A stretch of DNA of 64,000 nt from Legionella cherrii. GTDB taxonomy: Bacteria > Pseudomonadota > Gammaproteobacteria > Legionellales > Legionellaceae. The stretch lies in contig NZ_LR134173.1 in assembly GCF_900635815.1 (NCBI RefSeq), positions 1 through 64,000 of the forward strand, given 5' to 3'. Both the position numbers and the translations under genes were made by a program. This document shows positions 19,095 to 28,018 of this stretch, in pieces; positions within the stretch are counted from its first letter, which is position 1; the number at the start of each line of letters is the position of its first letter. The notes under the pieces are model-generated. The model saw only the letters and a program-made list of their open reading frames with translations. It was not told where the DNA came from and did not search any database.

Positions 19095-22000
19095 TTACGT
19101 TAATTTAGCGGGTAAGCTTTTAACATCAGGGTTTTTTGAATAAGCATCGAGAATTTCGTTAATTAGTTGTTCCACAATACTTTCTTTCAATTCATCCTCA
19201 ATCAAACCCACTTTTTCTTTCATATTATTCAATCGAGTTTCTAATTCTTTGGCCACTGAACCATTGGGAAATAATGCTGCCAAAAGACGTCTTGCTTCTG
19301 CTGGGCCTAGATGGCGATACAAGTGGTTTCTCACTGTAGCATCCTCAGCTGTAGTACTAAAAGCCCATAATTCAACTGGACCTAAAGTCAAGGTAAGCAA
19401 CTGTACGTTCACCCCACTCTTAGTAGCATACTGCGCCAGAAAAGTTCCTCCACCTTGCCGTGGACCATGTACTCGGGTACGCAAAGCTGCTTTCGCGGTA
19501 TCAGATAGCCCAAATATGGCAGTGGTTTTTTCTATTGCCTGCGAGGGCCCTGCATCCATAATGTAAATCGCGGTAGCAAAATCGATCATTACCGGATCAA
19601 AGTCATCAACTGACTGTGACAACAAGGCAATTTGTACTTTCCATTTACGCCCTTCGCGCATATCAATAATCACTTGCTCACGGACCGCTGTAGATTTTGA
19701 GGTGCGGTGAAACTCATCATATACGATACGTTTATGATCTTCTCTAATTTCTTGCACTCTTTCTTTATGATATTCCTTGTATTGCTCTGGAATATTATTG
19801 AGGCTTTCTTCAGTTAGATAATAGTGTCTTGCCAATACATAACGTGCCAACATATACATGACTGCAGTCTGTCTGTCTGCGGCATCCCCTCCGCTTTTGG
19901 CTACCTCATCAAGGTCGAGTGATACAACTCGCGCATCACCAATATCAAAACTGGTCACGCGTGATAAAATCGGGTATTCGCGAACTGCTGCAGAAATCAT
20001 GCGTGAAAAAGCGTTAATTAATGATTCTCCAGTTGGTGCTGTAATTCGTTCATAGAGATCTTCAATAGACGGAGTACGACAAATCGATGCAGCATCAGCC
20101 AATAAAGGCATTGCATAACGTTGAGCCAACATCGCTTCATGCACAAAGCCTGCGGAATAAAGTGAATCGGTCACTTCCCACCAGGTTGATTTTGAATCAC
20201 GAACAAACCCAATTTCTTCCAAAATGCTGTCAATGAATTCCTCTACTCCAGGGGAATAGGGCGCAGGATTAAATTCATCAGCCAAACTTTTATACAGTTC
20301 ATCAACCACCATACCTGCAAGATCTGGCATTCCATCGTAGGGTTTTTCTGCTCCAAGAGGAGTCGTTAACAAAGTAATAAAGTTAACTAAAAAGGCGCGC
20401 TCTAATGCAGTCGGATAACGACATCCCAATTGGGTATCAAAGGGATTAATTGAGTACTCGGGAGTCATTCTTAAACGATGATAAGCAACGAGATGACGTT
20501 TTGATGCCGGAAGTGCTTCTTTCAGCAAAGAGATCAATCCGCTACTTGAAGGTCCGATATCAATAATTGCAATACGGGGTAAACGTAACAAACCACCAGA
20601 GAGACATAAAGCAAGGTTAATCGCATTCGATAAAACGGATTTACCCGAACCTGGTCGCGCATAAACGAGATCAATCCACGTAGTTTGCTCTGTAGAGCCT
20701 GGCTGGAAGGGCCAAGGCTTACCATCGGGCGTTCTAAACAGTAATGCGCCTTTTAGCCAAGGTGATGCCGGACGGGTAATAGGCAGTATAGAAACCACCG
20801 AACTTAGTGGGGCAACTGTCGGCACTGCGGTACTGTTCAGCGTAGCAGCTAACATACCGGAAACAAAACCACCAAATGGATCACCACAAATCTCTGAAAC
20901 GTCGGTTGAGCCCCAGCCCTCAATTGCTTTGACTAACTCAGAACTACGTTGCCGCAATAATGCCAATCGGTCTTCAGGTGCCCAAGTCGTTGCTACAACC
21001 CGCAAACGGACAATCGACTCATCGGTATTGAGTTGTATGTATTTCAATAAATTGACCGAATCACTGATCAAACGATTTTGTGCTGAACTAAATGTTAAAA
21101 TCGCAGCCAATAGACCTTTAAGTTTAATCGTGGCGAGCCCCTCACTTTCGATCAAAAAGGAAATTCTCCAAGGAATATGTGCTGGCAATATCCGTGTAAA
21201 TAACTGAATAAAGGGTCTAATGTCTTTAGGGAATAAATCAATGTAGGTTGAAGAGTAAATCTTGTCCCCGACCCTAACTGTACGCAAATCTAATACTTCC
21301 GCATCACGAGGAAATACTTGTTTTGCTAATGAAGGCCATAATAAATCGGAAGGATCGCCTTCGAAAGAATTCACTTCCCGGACTGTGACCTTATCTCCAG
21401 GTAAACTTGCCCGCCAATCATCAGCAGTATAATCTGGATCAGAAGTCATACGAATCGCATGTATTGCATCATGAACTTCGAGTAATTTAGCGAAAATATG
21501 AAGCGAATCGAAATCATTCATTACGGCACGAACATACGCATCATGAGTATCACGTAATTCAGGAATGGCAGCATAGATAGTCTGGCTGTTTTTAAAAGGA
21601 GGAGCCTTCGTATCCTTGATCATCTTAAATTTAGCTTTGGATGCTGCCTTTAATTGCTCCGAGGGTAAATTGAATGGTCGGGTTATCAGTACAAAATAGA
21701 CACGCTCTTCTGCACAATACTGAGCCATATAGTTGACTCGTTCTTCAAACAAGTCGGTTAAATTCAGTTCCAGTCGTTTTGCCGTAGCTGTGGCCGGTTC
21801 ATAGGTGTCCTGAATCAATTTCCTTATATTTTGTTTATCATGACTAAAATAAACCTGTAAGGCATGTCCTGGACGCCCCATTGCCCCTTGAAACGAGTTA
21901 GTGATACCGGCAATCAAATTTTCAAATTCTGCCGCACCTACAAGGGCAGATACCCCTTCAACTTTCAAAATTGATATTAAAGAACCATCATGATTGACCA

Positions 22001-22124
22001 ACACAGTTGGACTATCTGCAGTTTCCAATTCGATATAAGATTCTGTTGTTTGCTTGAGCGATGTACTTAGCCAGGCAAAGAAGGTATCTATTCCTTCAAA
22101 AAAAGATTCTGACCAATGCGCCAT
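19095..22124 (-). CDS. icmB: Dot/Icm type IVB secretion ATPase IcmB/DotO
   Basis: DotO is a VirB4-like cytoplasmic ATPase that docks at the base of the Dot/Icm channel and powers assembly or export. The 1009-residue length equals that of known IcmB. Walker A ARPGSGKS lies near residues 488-495 and a Walker B-like segment (RIVYDEFH) near 800. The N-terminal half is a VirB4-type platform domain. It is the last gene of the run icmN-icmB, 15 bases after icmJ. No further icm genes follow on this side. Confidence 0.96.
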   Translation of the reverse strand: MAHWSESFFEGIDTFFAWLSTSLKQTTESYIELETADSPTVLVNHDGSLISILKVEGVSALVGAAEFENLIAGITNSFQGAMGRPGHALQVYFSHDKQNIRKLIQDTYEPATATAKRLELNLTDLFEERVNYMAQYCAEERVYFVLITRPFNLPSEQLKAASKAKFKMIKDTKAPPFKNSQTIYAAIPELRDTHDAYVRAVMNDFDSLHIFAKLLEVHDAIHAIRMTSDPDYTADDWRASLPGDKVTVREVNSFEGDPSDLLWPSLAKQVFPRDAEVLDLRTVRVGDKIYSSTYIDLFPKDIRPFIQLFTRILPAHIPWRISFLIESEGLATIKLKGLLAAILTFSSAQNRLISDSVNLLKYIQLNTDESIVRLRVVATTWAPEDRLALLRQRSSELVKAIEGWGSTDVSEICGDPFGGFVSGMLAATLNSTAVPTVAPLSSVVSILPITRPASPWLKGALLFRTPDGKPWPFQPGSTEQTTWIDLVYARPGSGKSVLSNAINLALCLSGGLLRLPRIAIIDIGPSSSGLISLLKEALPASKRHLVAYHRLRMTPEYSINPFDTQLGCRYPTALERAFLVNFITLLTTPLGAEKPYDGMPDLAGMVVDELYKSLADEFNPAPYSPGVEEFIDSILEEIGFVRDSKSTWWEVTDSLYSAGFVHEAMLAQRYAMPLLADAASICRTPSIEDLYERITAPTGESLINAFSRMISAAVREYPILSRVTSFDIGDARVVSLDLDEVAKSGGDAADRQTAVMYMLARYVLARHYYLTEESLNNIPEQYKEYHKERVQEIREDHKRIVYDEFHRTSKSTAVREQVIIDMREGRKWKVQIALLSQSVDDFDPVMIDFATAIYIMDAGPSQAIEKTTAIFGLSDTAKAALRTRVHGPRQGGGTFLAQYATKSGVNVQLLTLTLGPVELWAFSTTAEDATVRNHLYRHLGPAEARRLLAALFPNGSVAKELETRLNNMKEKVGLIEDELKESIVEQLINEILDAYSKNPDVKSLPAKLT

Positions 22125-22139
22125 TCCCTAACCTCACAT

Positions 22140-22766
22140 TTAACTTGAAATTTCTTCTAGTGCACTCGCCGCCCATTTTTCAATTTGTTTACGGAATTTA
22201 GCTCTTGAAGGCAATAGAAGTATATTTTTAAATAATTGAGCTCTTCTCTCTTCGTCACTTACACCTGCATCAATCATTAACTGACCAAATATTGCAGGAT
22301 CACTCGTTCCTTCGCCAAATTTTTCCTCTACAATTTGTGAGCGAAATTTGAATGCTCGATAAATATTCTGTGCACTCGATTTATAACCCGTATCATTTGT
22401 AATCGCACAAAACAACACATGGCATATGCTATTTAATTCAGCTTGAGTCAGTTCGGGAAGATAAATTAACGTACCCCCACCGTAACCACCAACACCGACT
22501 GATTCAACAAAAAAACACTGCGCGCAGAAACAACAAGAAGTCACCAAATTTTCTAACTTGTTGTTCGCATAATTATTATCAAGATTAACCACCTCTTGAA
22601 ATAAACGTGCCTGGAATCCACAAAATCTACAAGTATATCTATCTCTTTGAAATACTTTTTGCTCAAACGCCTTAAATCGTTCGTCAACCTTTCTGGCAGA
22701 ATACAAACGCCATGATCCCGGCGTAGCCATCAATTTTAATTTGTTTTGTTCTTGATTAACTGCCAT
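22140..22766 (-). CDS. icmJ: Dot/Icm protein IcmJ/DotN
   Basis: DotN is part of the DotL (IcmO) type IV coupling complex that receives effectors. The 208-residue product carries paired cysteines in an HNH-like zinc-binding arrangement: C46/C49 (CRFC) with C78, C79, C81 and C84. This matches the metal site known for DotN. It lies directly before icmB and after a hairpin that separates it from icmD. Confidence 0.95.
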   Translation of the reverse strand: MAVNQEQNKLKLMATPGSWRLYSARKVDERFKAFEQKVFQRDRYTCRFCGFQARLFQEVVNLDNNYANNKLENLVTSCCFCAQCFFVESVGVGGYGGGTLIYLPELTQAELNSICHVLFCAITNDTGYKSSAQNIYRAFKFRSQIVEEKFGEGTSDPAIFGQLMIDAGVSDEERRAQLFKNILLLPSRAKFRKQIEKWAASALEEISS

Positions 22767-22831
22767 ATCCTCGGCTCACATTGAATAGAATAAACTTTAT
22801 TGGCAATTATCCGTTTTAATACCCATTAAAA

Positions 22832-22860
22832 GATCCTCTTCCCCTAACGGGGAGAGGATC
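22832..22860 (-). terminator. Terminator-like hairpin between icmD and icmJ
   Basis: GATCCTCTTCCCC (22832-22844) pairs with GGGGAGAGGATC (22849-22860) around a four-base loop, with one bulged T. On the minus strand it is followed by CTTTTAATG, a short T tract. It lies inside the icm run, so it may be a partial terminator or mRNA-processing hairpin that separates icmJ-icmB expression from the genes upstream. Confidence 0.6.
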
Positions 22861-22918
22861 AAAAATGAATCTTATCCTTATTATAAAAGCTACTGCTAAG
22901 TTATTAGCCGGCACTTAA

Positions 22919-23320
22919 TTAGTATACTGTTCCAGTAGGTCCAGCAGTTGTACCACCGCTACCTCCGAACATTGTTGCTCCAGTTACCCCTAATATTGAA
23001 GGTAGGAACAATAAGGCCGCAGCGATAAAAACTAATGCAATTGGAGTACCTATTGGAATTTGGGTTGGGTTATCTTTGTGCTGTTTAAATTTCATAATAG
23101 CACCGATTGAAAATCCCAATCCAGCCAGATAAGAACCTGCAGTGATCAATTTGGTCAAGTTTGTAAATGACCCAGTAATGTTTGATGCCATCTGCCCTAC
23201 GGATATACCCGTCCCGGCTGCAGCTGCTGCATCTTGACTCACTAAAGCCAGTAAACTTAAGCAAATGAAACTGCTTAACCAATATTTGTAATTAGATTTG
23301 CTAATGAGTTTGCTCTTCAC
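22919..23320 (-). CDS. icmD: Dot/Icm protein IcmD/DotP
   Basis: A 133-residue integral membrane protein with an N-terminal signal-like helix (residues 12-32) and two further hydrophobic helices (about 60-77 and 94-117). It ends in a glycine/threonine-rich tail. Length and topology match IcmD, and it resembles IcmC in its LITAGSYLAGLGFSIGAI segment. Position between icmC and icmJ confirms the assignment. Its exact job in the inner-membrane part of the apparatus is not known. Confidence 0.93.
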   Translation of the reverse strand: MKSKLISKSNYKYWLSSFICLSLLALVSQDAAAAAGTGISVGQMASNITGSFTNLTKLITAGSYLAGLGFSIGAIMKFKQHKDNPTQIPIGTPIALVFIAAALLFLPSILGVTGATMFGGSGGTTAGPTGTVY

Positions 23321-23386
23321 CTTTTTCTCCTCAAATTTAAAATTACTAAAACTAATTAAATCAAAAAAAATCGTACCTTCGGTCTG

Positions 23387-23968
23387 TTACGATGCCCCAT
23401 ATAAAGTGTTGTTGATCATTTCTAGTGTACCTACGATGTTGATTGCTAATATTCCTCCAAACACATGAATTAAACCTTTTCCTGTCCCGCCTGGTGGTTG
23501 CCCTTGCGAAGCGGAGCGTGCAATCAATACCCATCCTCTCACGAAAGCGACTAGACCAATAACCTGGATAATAATCGTTAAAGGTCTTCCAACGACACTT
23601 CCAGTACCGAACAAAGTATCAAGTGTCGGATTATTACTACTCACCGGTGCATAAGAAAGAACATTTTGATAACCAAAAGTCGTTACCATCATTGATGAAA
23701 AAGCCGTTGGAAAATAAATAAATATCGCACCAACTAATAAATACATCACTGGTTCTTTGATGCTTGTATTATTCGACATCATCGTACGAGCCTCGCCATA
23801 CACCTTTAAACTATAGATGGCTTTAAACAAAAAGGCACATCCAATCAGATATGCACCTCCTGTAATCAAGCGCTCTACAGGAATCAACGAATTTGCGATG
23901 TTAGTTAATATATTTACCTGACCCGATATCCAGCACGCTACCGATCCGCCTGTACATGTATCAGCCAT
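23387..23968 (-). CDS. icmC: Dot/Icm protein IcmC/DotE
   Basis: A 193-residue inner-membrane protein with about four hydrophobic helices (LITGGAYLIGCAFLFKAI, VMYLLVGAIFIYFPTAF, IIIQVIGLVAFVRGWVLI, HVFGGILAINIVG). It belongs to the same family as IcmD and IcmV. It starts seven bases after icmG, as expected for tight translational coupling. Confidence 0.94.
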   Translation of the reverse strand: MADTCTGGSVACWISGQVNILTNIANSLIPVERLITGGAYLIGCAFLFKAIYSLKVYGEARTMMSNNTSIKEPVMYLLVGAIFIYFPTAFSSMMVTTFGYQNVLSYAPVSSNNPTLDTLFGTGSVVGRPLTIIIQVIGLVAFVRGWVLIARSASQGQPPGGTGKGLIHVFGGILAINIVGTLEMINNTLYGAS

Positions 23969-23975
23969 ACAAACC

Positions 23976-24818
23976 TCAACTATCTTCTTGACTAAACCTA
24001 ATTACTCGCCCGGAACTTGTTAAAACCCGACCTTGCATCGAATCGATTAGTTTTACAGTTCCATATCCTGCGATTTTTGTTCCTTCTCTTACTGTAAGTG
24101 TAGAACCATTTGTGCCAATTAGCCAAGCCCGACCAGGAATTACTGCATTAATATAGTAAATTATTTGTGGGGTTAAGGTACGAACACGAGTAACGCGCTT
24201 AACAGGCTTAGGTTTTGTTCGCTCTATTAACACATTAATTACTTCGGATTGTTTCACTACTTGATTATTTAAATCTGTAATCATTTGATTCAGTTTTGTA
24301 ATTTGAGCATTTAACGCATTGACATTATTATTGACATTCCCAACCTGCTGACTCATTGAGCTGACTTCAGATTGAACCGTTTGCTGACTTGCTTCAATAG
24401 AGGCAACCTTTTGTTGTAACGCTGAATTATTTTCTTGCGTAGCCTGAGGTTGTGGTTGAACCGCTGGTTTTGGCTCAACAGGTTGTGGTGGAATTTCAGT
24501 TTGGGTAACCTGAGGTTGCGGTTGTGGTTGTGGTGAGGGAGTAATTTCCGCCATAGGAGCAGGATTTAAATTCTCCTTAGGGGTAGTCGGAGTAGTTTTA
24601 GAGAACATCCCTCCGATAAATTTATACATCAACATAATAAAAACAATAATACCCACTGTAATTAGAGCATTACGCTTAATATTCTTTCCAGGCTCCACTC
24701 CTCCTGGTCTTGCAGGAGTAGAACTTTTGGTATCAAACTCTGAGGTCTCCAGAGGTTCATTCTCAAGAGAGTCTAACTCAGCGAACTTATACTCATCATT
24801 TTGATCATTTTCTGCCAT
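23976..24818 (-). CDS. icmG: Dot/Icm inner-membrane protein IcmG/DotF
   Basis: A bitopic protein of 280 residues with an acidic cytoplasmic N-terminus and one transmembrane helix at about 51-70. A Pro/Gln-rich linker follows (residues 80-130), then a predicted coiled coil (130-190) and a C-terminal globular domain with GRAWLIGTNG. It is slightly longer than the L. pneumophila protein. DotF associates with the DotC-D-F-G-H core complex. The low-complexity PQPQ linker is the variable part. Confidence 0.95.
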   Translation of the reverse strand: MAENDQNDEYKFAELDSLENEPLETSEFDTKSSTPARPGGVEPGKNIKRNALITVGIIVFIMLMYKFIGGMFSKTTPTTPKENLNPAPMAEITPSPQPQPQPQVTQTEIPPQPVEPKPAVQPQPQATQENNSALQQKVASIEASQQTVQSEVSSMSQQVGNVNNNVNALNAQITKLNQMITDLNNQVVKQSEVINVLIERTKPKPVKRVTRVRTLTPQIIYYINAVIPGRAWLIGTNGSTLTVREGTKIAGYGTVKLIDSMQGRVLTSSGRVIRFSQEDS

Positions 24819-24835
24819 TTTTACCTGCCATCAAA

Positions 24836-27800
24836 TTAAAAAGATTTCACATCCTGAGTAAATAAAACTCCTACTGGGGTTCCTGAATAGACCTCAACAG
24901 TTGTAGGTGTATTAAATAATACTTGTGCTTGCTGCCCCCAAGTCTTACCAACAGTTGCTAAACCAATTACAGCATTTTCCAGAGTAGAACGGCCGACACC
25001 ATTAGATACGGTTACGTTATTGCCGCCCCCTGTTCCACCAATGGTGACTGTTGTATTGGCAGACTGGAATGCATTACCAAAACCCTCTAAAAAGGAAGAA
25101 GCAAATAATGAACCGTATCTCAACAAGTAATGATGATTGGTTTTACTGGAAAGAGCGGTTCTTGCCGTATTGGGATCAATTGCGTATGCAGAAATTGGAA
25201 TTGTTTTGGGTGCACCTGGAATTGACATGGTATTAAATGTAATAACCATTTTGTTTGCGTTCGAAGGTAAATTAAAGCTGCCAATTAATTTGGCTCCTTT
25301 AAGTCTTCCTGAAACAATGCTTGCAAGAATAGGGCCTGGCTCATCACTATTCACTGATGTATCGATCACAGCGAAAAGCACATCTCCTGTTTTAATCATA
25401 TTGACTTGAGTCACCGATGTTGAGGTGGTTTCAGTCACTGTGGCTCCGCCAGGACCAACCCCAGACGCTGCTGCTACAGCTGCTGCAGCGGGTTCTTTTT
25501 CGGCATCGCCAGCGGTATAGTTCTGTGTTGGCACATTTTTCCATTCAGCAATTAATTGGTTTGCAGCCGCCAACATATCAGAACTTTTTTGTTGAATTTT
25601 TTGCTGATATTTTTGTTCTGCTTGCTGCTGATTTTGCCTATTTATAATCGCCTGCAACTGTTGGTTACTGGCAGCAGAGCCTGGCATAACGGCAGCTCCT
25701 GCTGGCCCTTGGCCTAGAGTCGGCACTCCTCCAATATTAAATGCACCGGGTTGCAAATTGGGAGCCCCCAAACCTGCTACCTGGGCCCCTTCGGGAGCAA
25801 CGGCTAAGTTTTGTAATTCAGCAGGACTAAATCCAGCATTCTTTAAATCAGCCGCATTATACCCGGCATCAGCCAAATCTTTGGCACTAAAACCTGCTGC
25901 TTTCATTTCTGCTGCCGTAAATCCCGCATCCTTCAAATCTTTAGCACTAAAACCCGCATCTTTTAATTCTTTAGCATTAAAACCTGCATCTTTTAGGTCT
26001 TTAGCACTAAAGCCCGCATCTTTTAATTCCTTAGCACTAAAGCCCGCATTTTTTAGGTCTTTAGCACTAAAGCCGGCATCTTTTAGATCTTTAGCACTAA
26101 AGCCCGCATCTTTTAATTCCTTAGCACTAAAGCCCGCGTCTTTTAGATCTTTAGCGCTAAAGCCTGCATCTTTTAAATCTTTAGCACTAAAGCCTGCATC
26201 TTTTAAATCTTTAGCACTAAAGCCTGCATCTTTTAATTCTTTAGCAGTAAACCCCGCGTCTTTTAAATCCTTAGCGCTAAAGCCCGCTGCTTTTAATTCG
26301 GCAGCTGTAAACCCCGCGTCTTTAAGCTCTTTTGCTGTATAACCAGCATCTTTTAATGCCTTTGCAGAACACCCTAGTGTTCTCTTGATAGTCAAAGCAC
26401 TAACCCCTGCAGCTCTCGCTTTCTTCAATGATTCAACACTACAATCAGCGACCCGTCCGCTTGCAATAACATCTGCTGGAGTCAATCCTGCATTTTGCAA
26501 ATCCTTGGGGGTAAATCCTGCAGCAAGAAGCTGTGCGGGGGTATATCCTGCATCAAGTAATGATTTAGCATCATAACCCGCATTTTTTAATGCTTCAGCG
26601 CTACATCCATTTAATTCTTTAATTCGTTTGGCAGAAACACCTGCTGCAAAAAGTTTTTTCAGATTATCGGGATTACAGCCCGCAGCTTTGATTTGTTCAT
26701 CTGTCAAAGGGGTTGCCGCGCTAATTTGCGCTGGAGTGAAACCGGCATTAGCGAGTTCTGCATCAGTAAAGCCAGCAGCTTTTAATGCTTGTGCACTACA
26801 TCCAGCATATTTTTTAATCAGAGTTGCGCTAACTCCCGCTGCTCGTTCCCTTTTTAACGCGTCAACATCACAGCCGGCCTTTTTTACATCATCCGGAGTA
26901 ATACCTGGCGGAAGTTCAGCCTCTGCTGCTTTTATATCGGCCGCAGAATAGCCTGCTTTGGCAAGATCCTCGGGTGTAAACCCAGCATTTAGTAGTTCCC
27001 TTGCACTAAATCCTGCCGCTTTTAATTCCTCTGGAGTAAAACCGGCTCGTTTTAAATCAGCGGCGCTAAATCCTGCATCACGTAATTCTTTAGCAGTAAA
27101 TCCGGCCGCTTTTAGTTGCTCTGCAGAGCATCCGCTAATTCTTCGAATTGCTGAAGCTGTAACTCCAGCTTTACGTAACTTAGTCAATGCTTCGACATTA
27201 CATCCCGCTTTTAATACATCTGCGGCTGTTATTCCTGCCGGTAAACCGCTGGCTCTCGCTATCTCCTCTGGGGTATATCCTGCGCCCTTCAATTCGTCAT
27301 CAGAAAAACCGGCGTCTTTAAGTTCTTGAGCAGTAAAACCCGCATTACGTAATTCACATGCATTAAAACCACAATCCCTTAACCTTGAAGCAGTATATCC
27401 CGCATCTTTAAGTTGTCGCGCATTATATCCAGCCGCTCTTAATTCTTTACAGGGACATACTGGGCTTAACTCTTTTAAAGAATAACCGTTATCTCTTAAC
27501 TGAGCACAGCTGCATGCTTCCTTTAGATCAGCTAACTGAGCTCCTTGACCTACAACTTGTTGGACAACAGTTTTTGAACAACCACCGTTTTGTAATGTTT
27601 GCAACCAAAGAGTTTTTTGAGCTCCTTCTTCATTTTCACGTGCAAGTGTCGCAAATCCTACACCACTTTGCCCACCTTGAGATCCGATCACTCCCACCCC
27701 CTCTCCTAGGGCTTGAGTTCGGATAATTGTGGGAATAGCACTCCCCCCAGTTTGCTCTGCTTTTTGTGCTTGGTTAATATTTTGCTCTTCCTGCAATTTG

Positions 27801-28018
27801 GCATATTGAGCTGTTGGGTTAAGAACACCAGGAATAGACTGTATGGCTCCGGGAGCATGTCCAAGTGTCGCTTCCGCCGCAGGTCCGGTACCTATTGATC
27901 TTAATTTTATATACCCTATCACTACAGCTATCACTAATAATGCTAGTGTAAAAATGATAATAACTCGGGTACGAGTGTTTGAAAAAAGTGATTTAATATT
28001 TTCTTTTCTACCAGCCAT
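24836..28018 (-). CDS. icmE: Dot/Icm core channel protein IcmE/DotG with long decapeptide repeat
   Basis: DotG is the VirB10-like protein that spans the envelope in the Dot/Icm core. The 1060-residue product has a short cytoplasmic N-terminus and a transmembrane helix at about 17-39. A very long region of ten-residue repeats, AGFSAKDLKD-like, covers about residues 170-750. A conserved VirB10-like C-terminal domain follows (residues about 870-1060, with GDVLFAVID and TPTTVEVYSGTPVGVLF). The middle repeats (25930-26290) are nearly identical at the DNA level. It starts immediately after the icmK stop codon. Confidence 0.97.
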   Translation of the reverse strand: MAGRKENIKSLFSNTRTRVIIIFTLALLVIAVVIGYIKLRSIGTGPAAEATLGHAPGAIQSIPGVLNPTAQYAKLQEEQNINQAQKAEQTGGSAIPTIIRTQALGEGVGVIGSQGGQSGVGFATLARENEEGAQKTLWLQTLQNGGCSKTVVQQVVGQGAQLADLKEACSCAQLRDNGYSLKELSPVCPCKELRAAGYNARQLKDAGYTASRLRDCGFNACELRNAGFTAQELKDAGFSDDELKGAGYTPEEIARASGLPAGITAADVLKAGCNVEALTKLRKAGVTASAIRRISGCSAEQLKAAGFTAKELRDAGFSAADLKRAGFTPEELKAAGFSARELLNAGFTPEDLAKAGYSAADIKAAEAELPPGITPDDVKKAGCDVDALKRERAAGVSATLIKKYAGCSAQALKAAGFTDAELANAGFTPAQISAATPLTDEQIKAAGCNPDNLKKLFAAGVSAKRIKELNGCSAEALKNAGYDAKSLLDAGYTPAQLLAAGFTPKDLQNAGLTPADVIASGRVADCSVESLKKARAAGVSALTIKRTLGCSAKALKDAGYTAKELKDAGFTAAELKAAGFSAKDLKDAGFTAKELKDAGFSAKDLKDAGFSAKDLKDAGFSAKDLKDAGFSAKELKDAGFSAKDLKDAGFSAKDLKNAGFSAKELKDAGFSAKDLKDAGFNAKELKDAGFSAKDLKDAGFTAAEMKAAGFSAKDLADAGYNAADLKNAGFSPAELQNLAVAPEGAQVAGLGAPNLQPGAFNIGGVPTLGQGPAGAAVMPGSAASNQQLQAIINRQNQQQAEQKYQQKIQQKSSDMLAAANQLIAEWKNVPTQNYTAGDAEKEPAAAAVAAASGVGPGGATVTETTSTSVTQVNMIKTGDVLFAVIDTSVNSDEPGPILASIVSGRLKGAKLIGSFNLPSNANKMVITFNTMSIPGAPKTIPISAYAIDPNTARTALSSKTNHHYLLRYGSLFASSFLEGFGNAFQSANTTVTIGGTGGGNNVTVSNGVGRSTLENAVIGLATVGKTWGQQAQVLFNTPTTVEVYSGTPVGVLFTQDVKSF
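25840..26345 (-). repeat. Tandem 30-bp repeats inside icmE
   Basis: Units of 30 bases encode AGF(S/T)AK(D/E)LKD-type decapeptides, with more divergent units on either side to about 27500. In the central block the units differ at only one to three bases, a sign of recent expansion or gene conversion. Length polymorphism between strains would be expected. Confidence 0.85.

Noticed and set aside
25840-26345. CRISPR-like regular repeats
   Set aside because: The 30-base units are contiguous without spacers and keep the icmE reading frame.
25758-27329. Long open frames on the plus strand opposite icmE
   Set aside because: They are the complement of the 30-base repeats, with periodic Ala/Leu-rich products; icmE on the minus strand explains the region.
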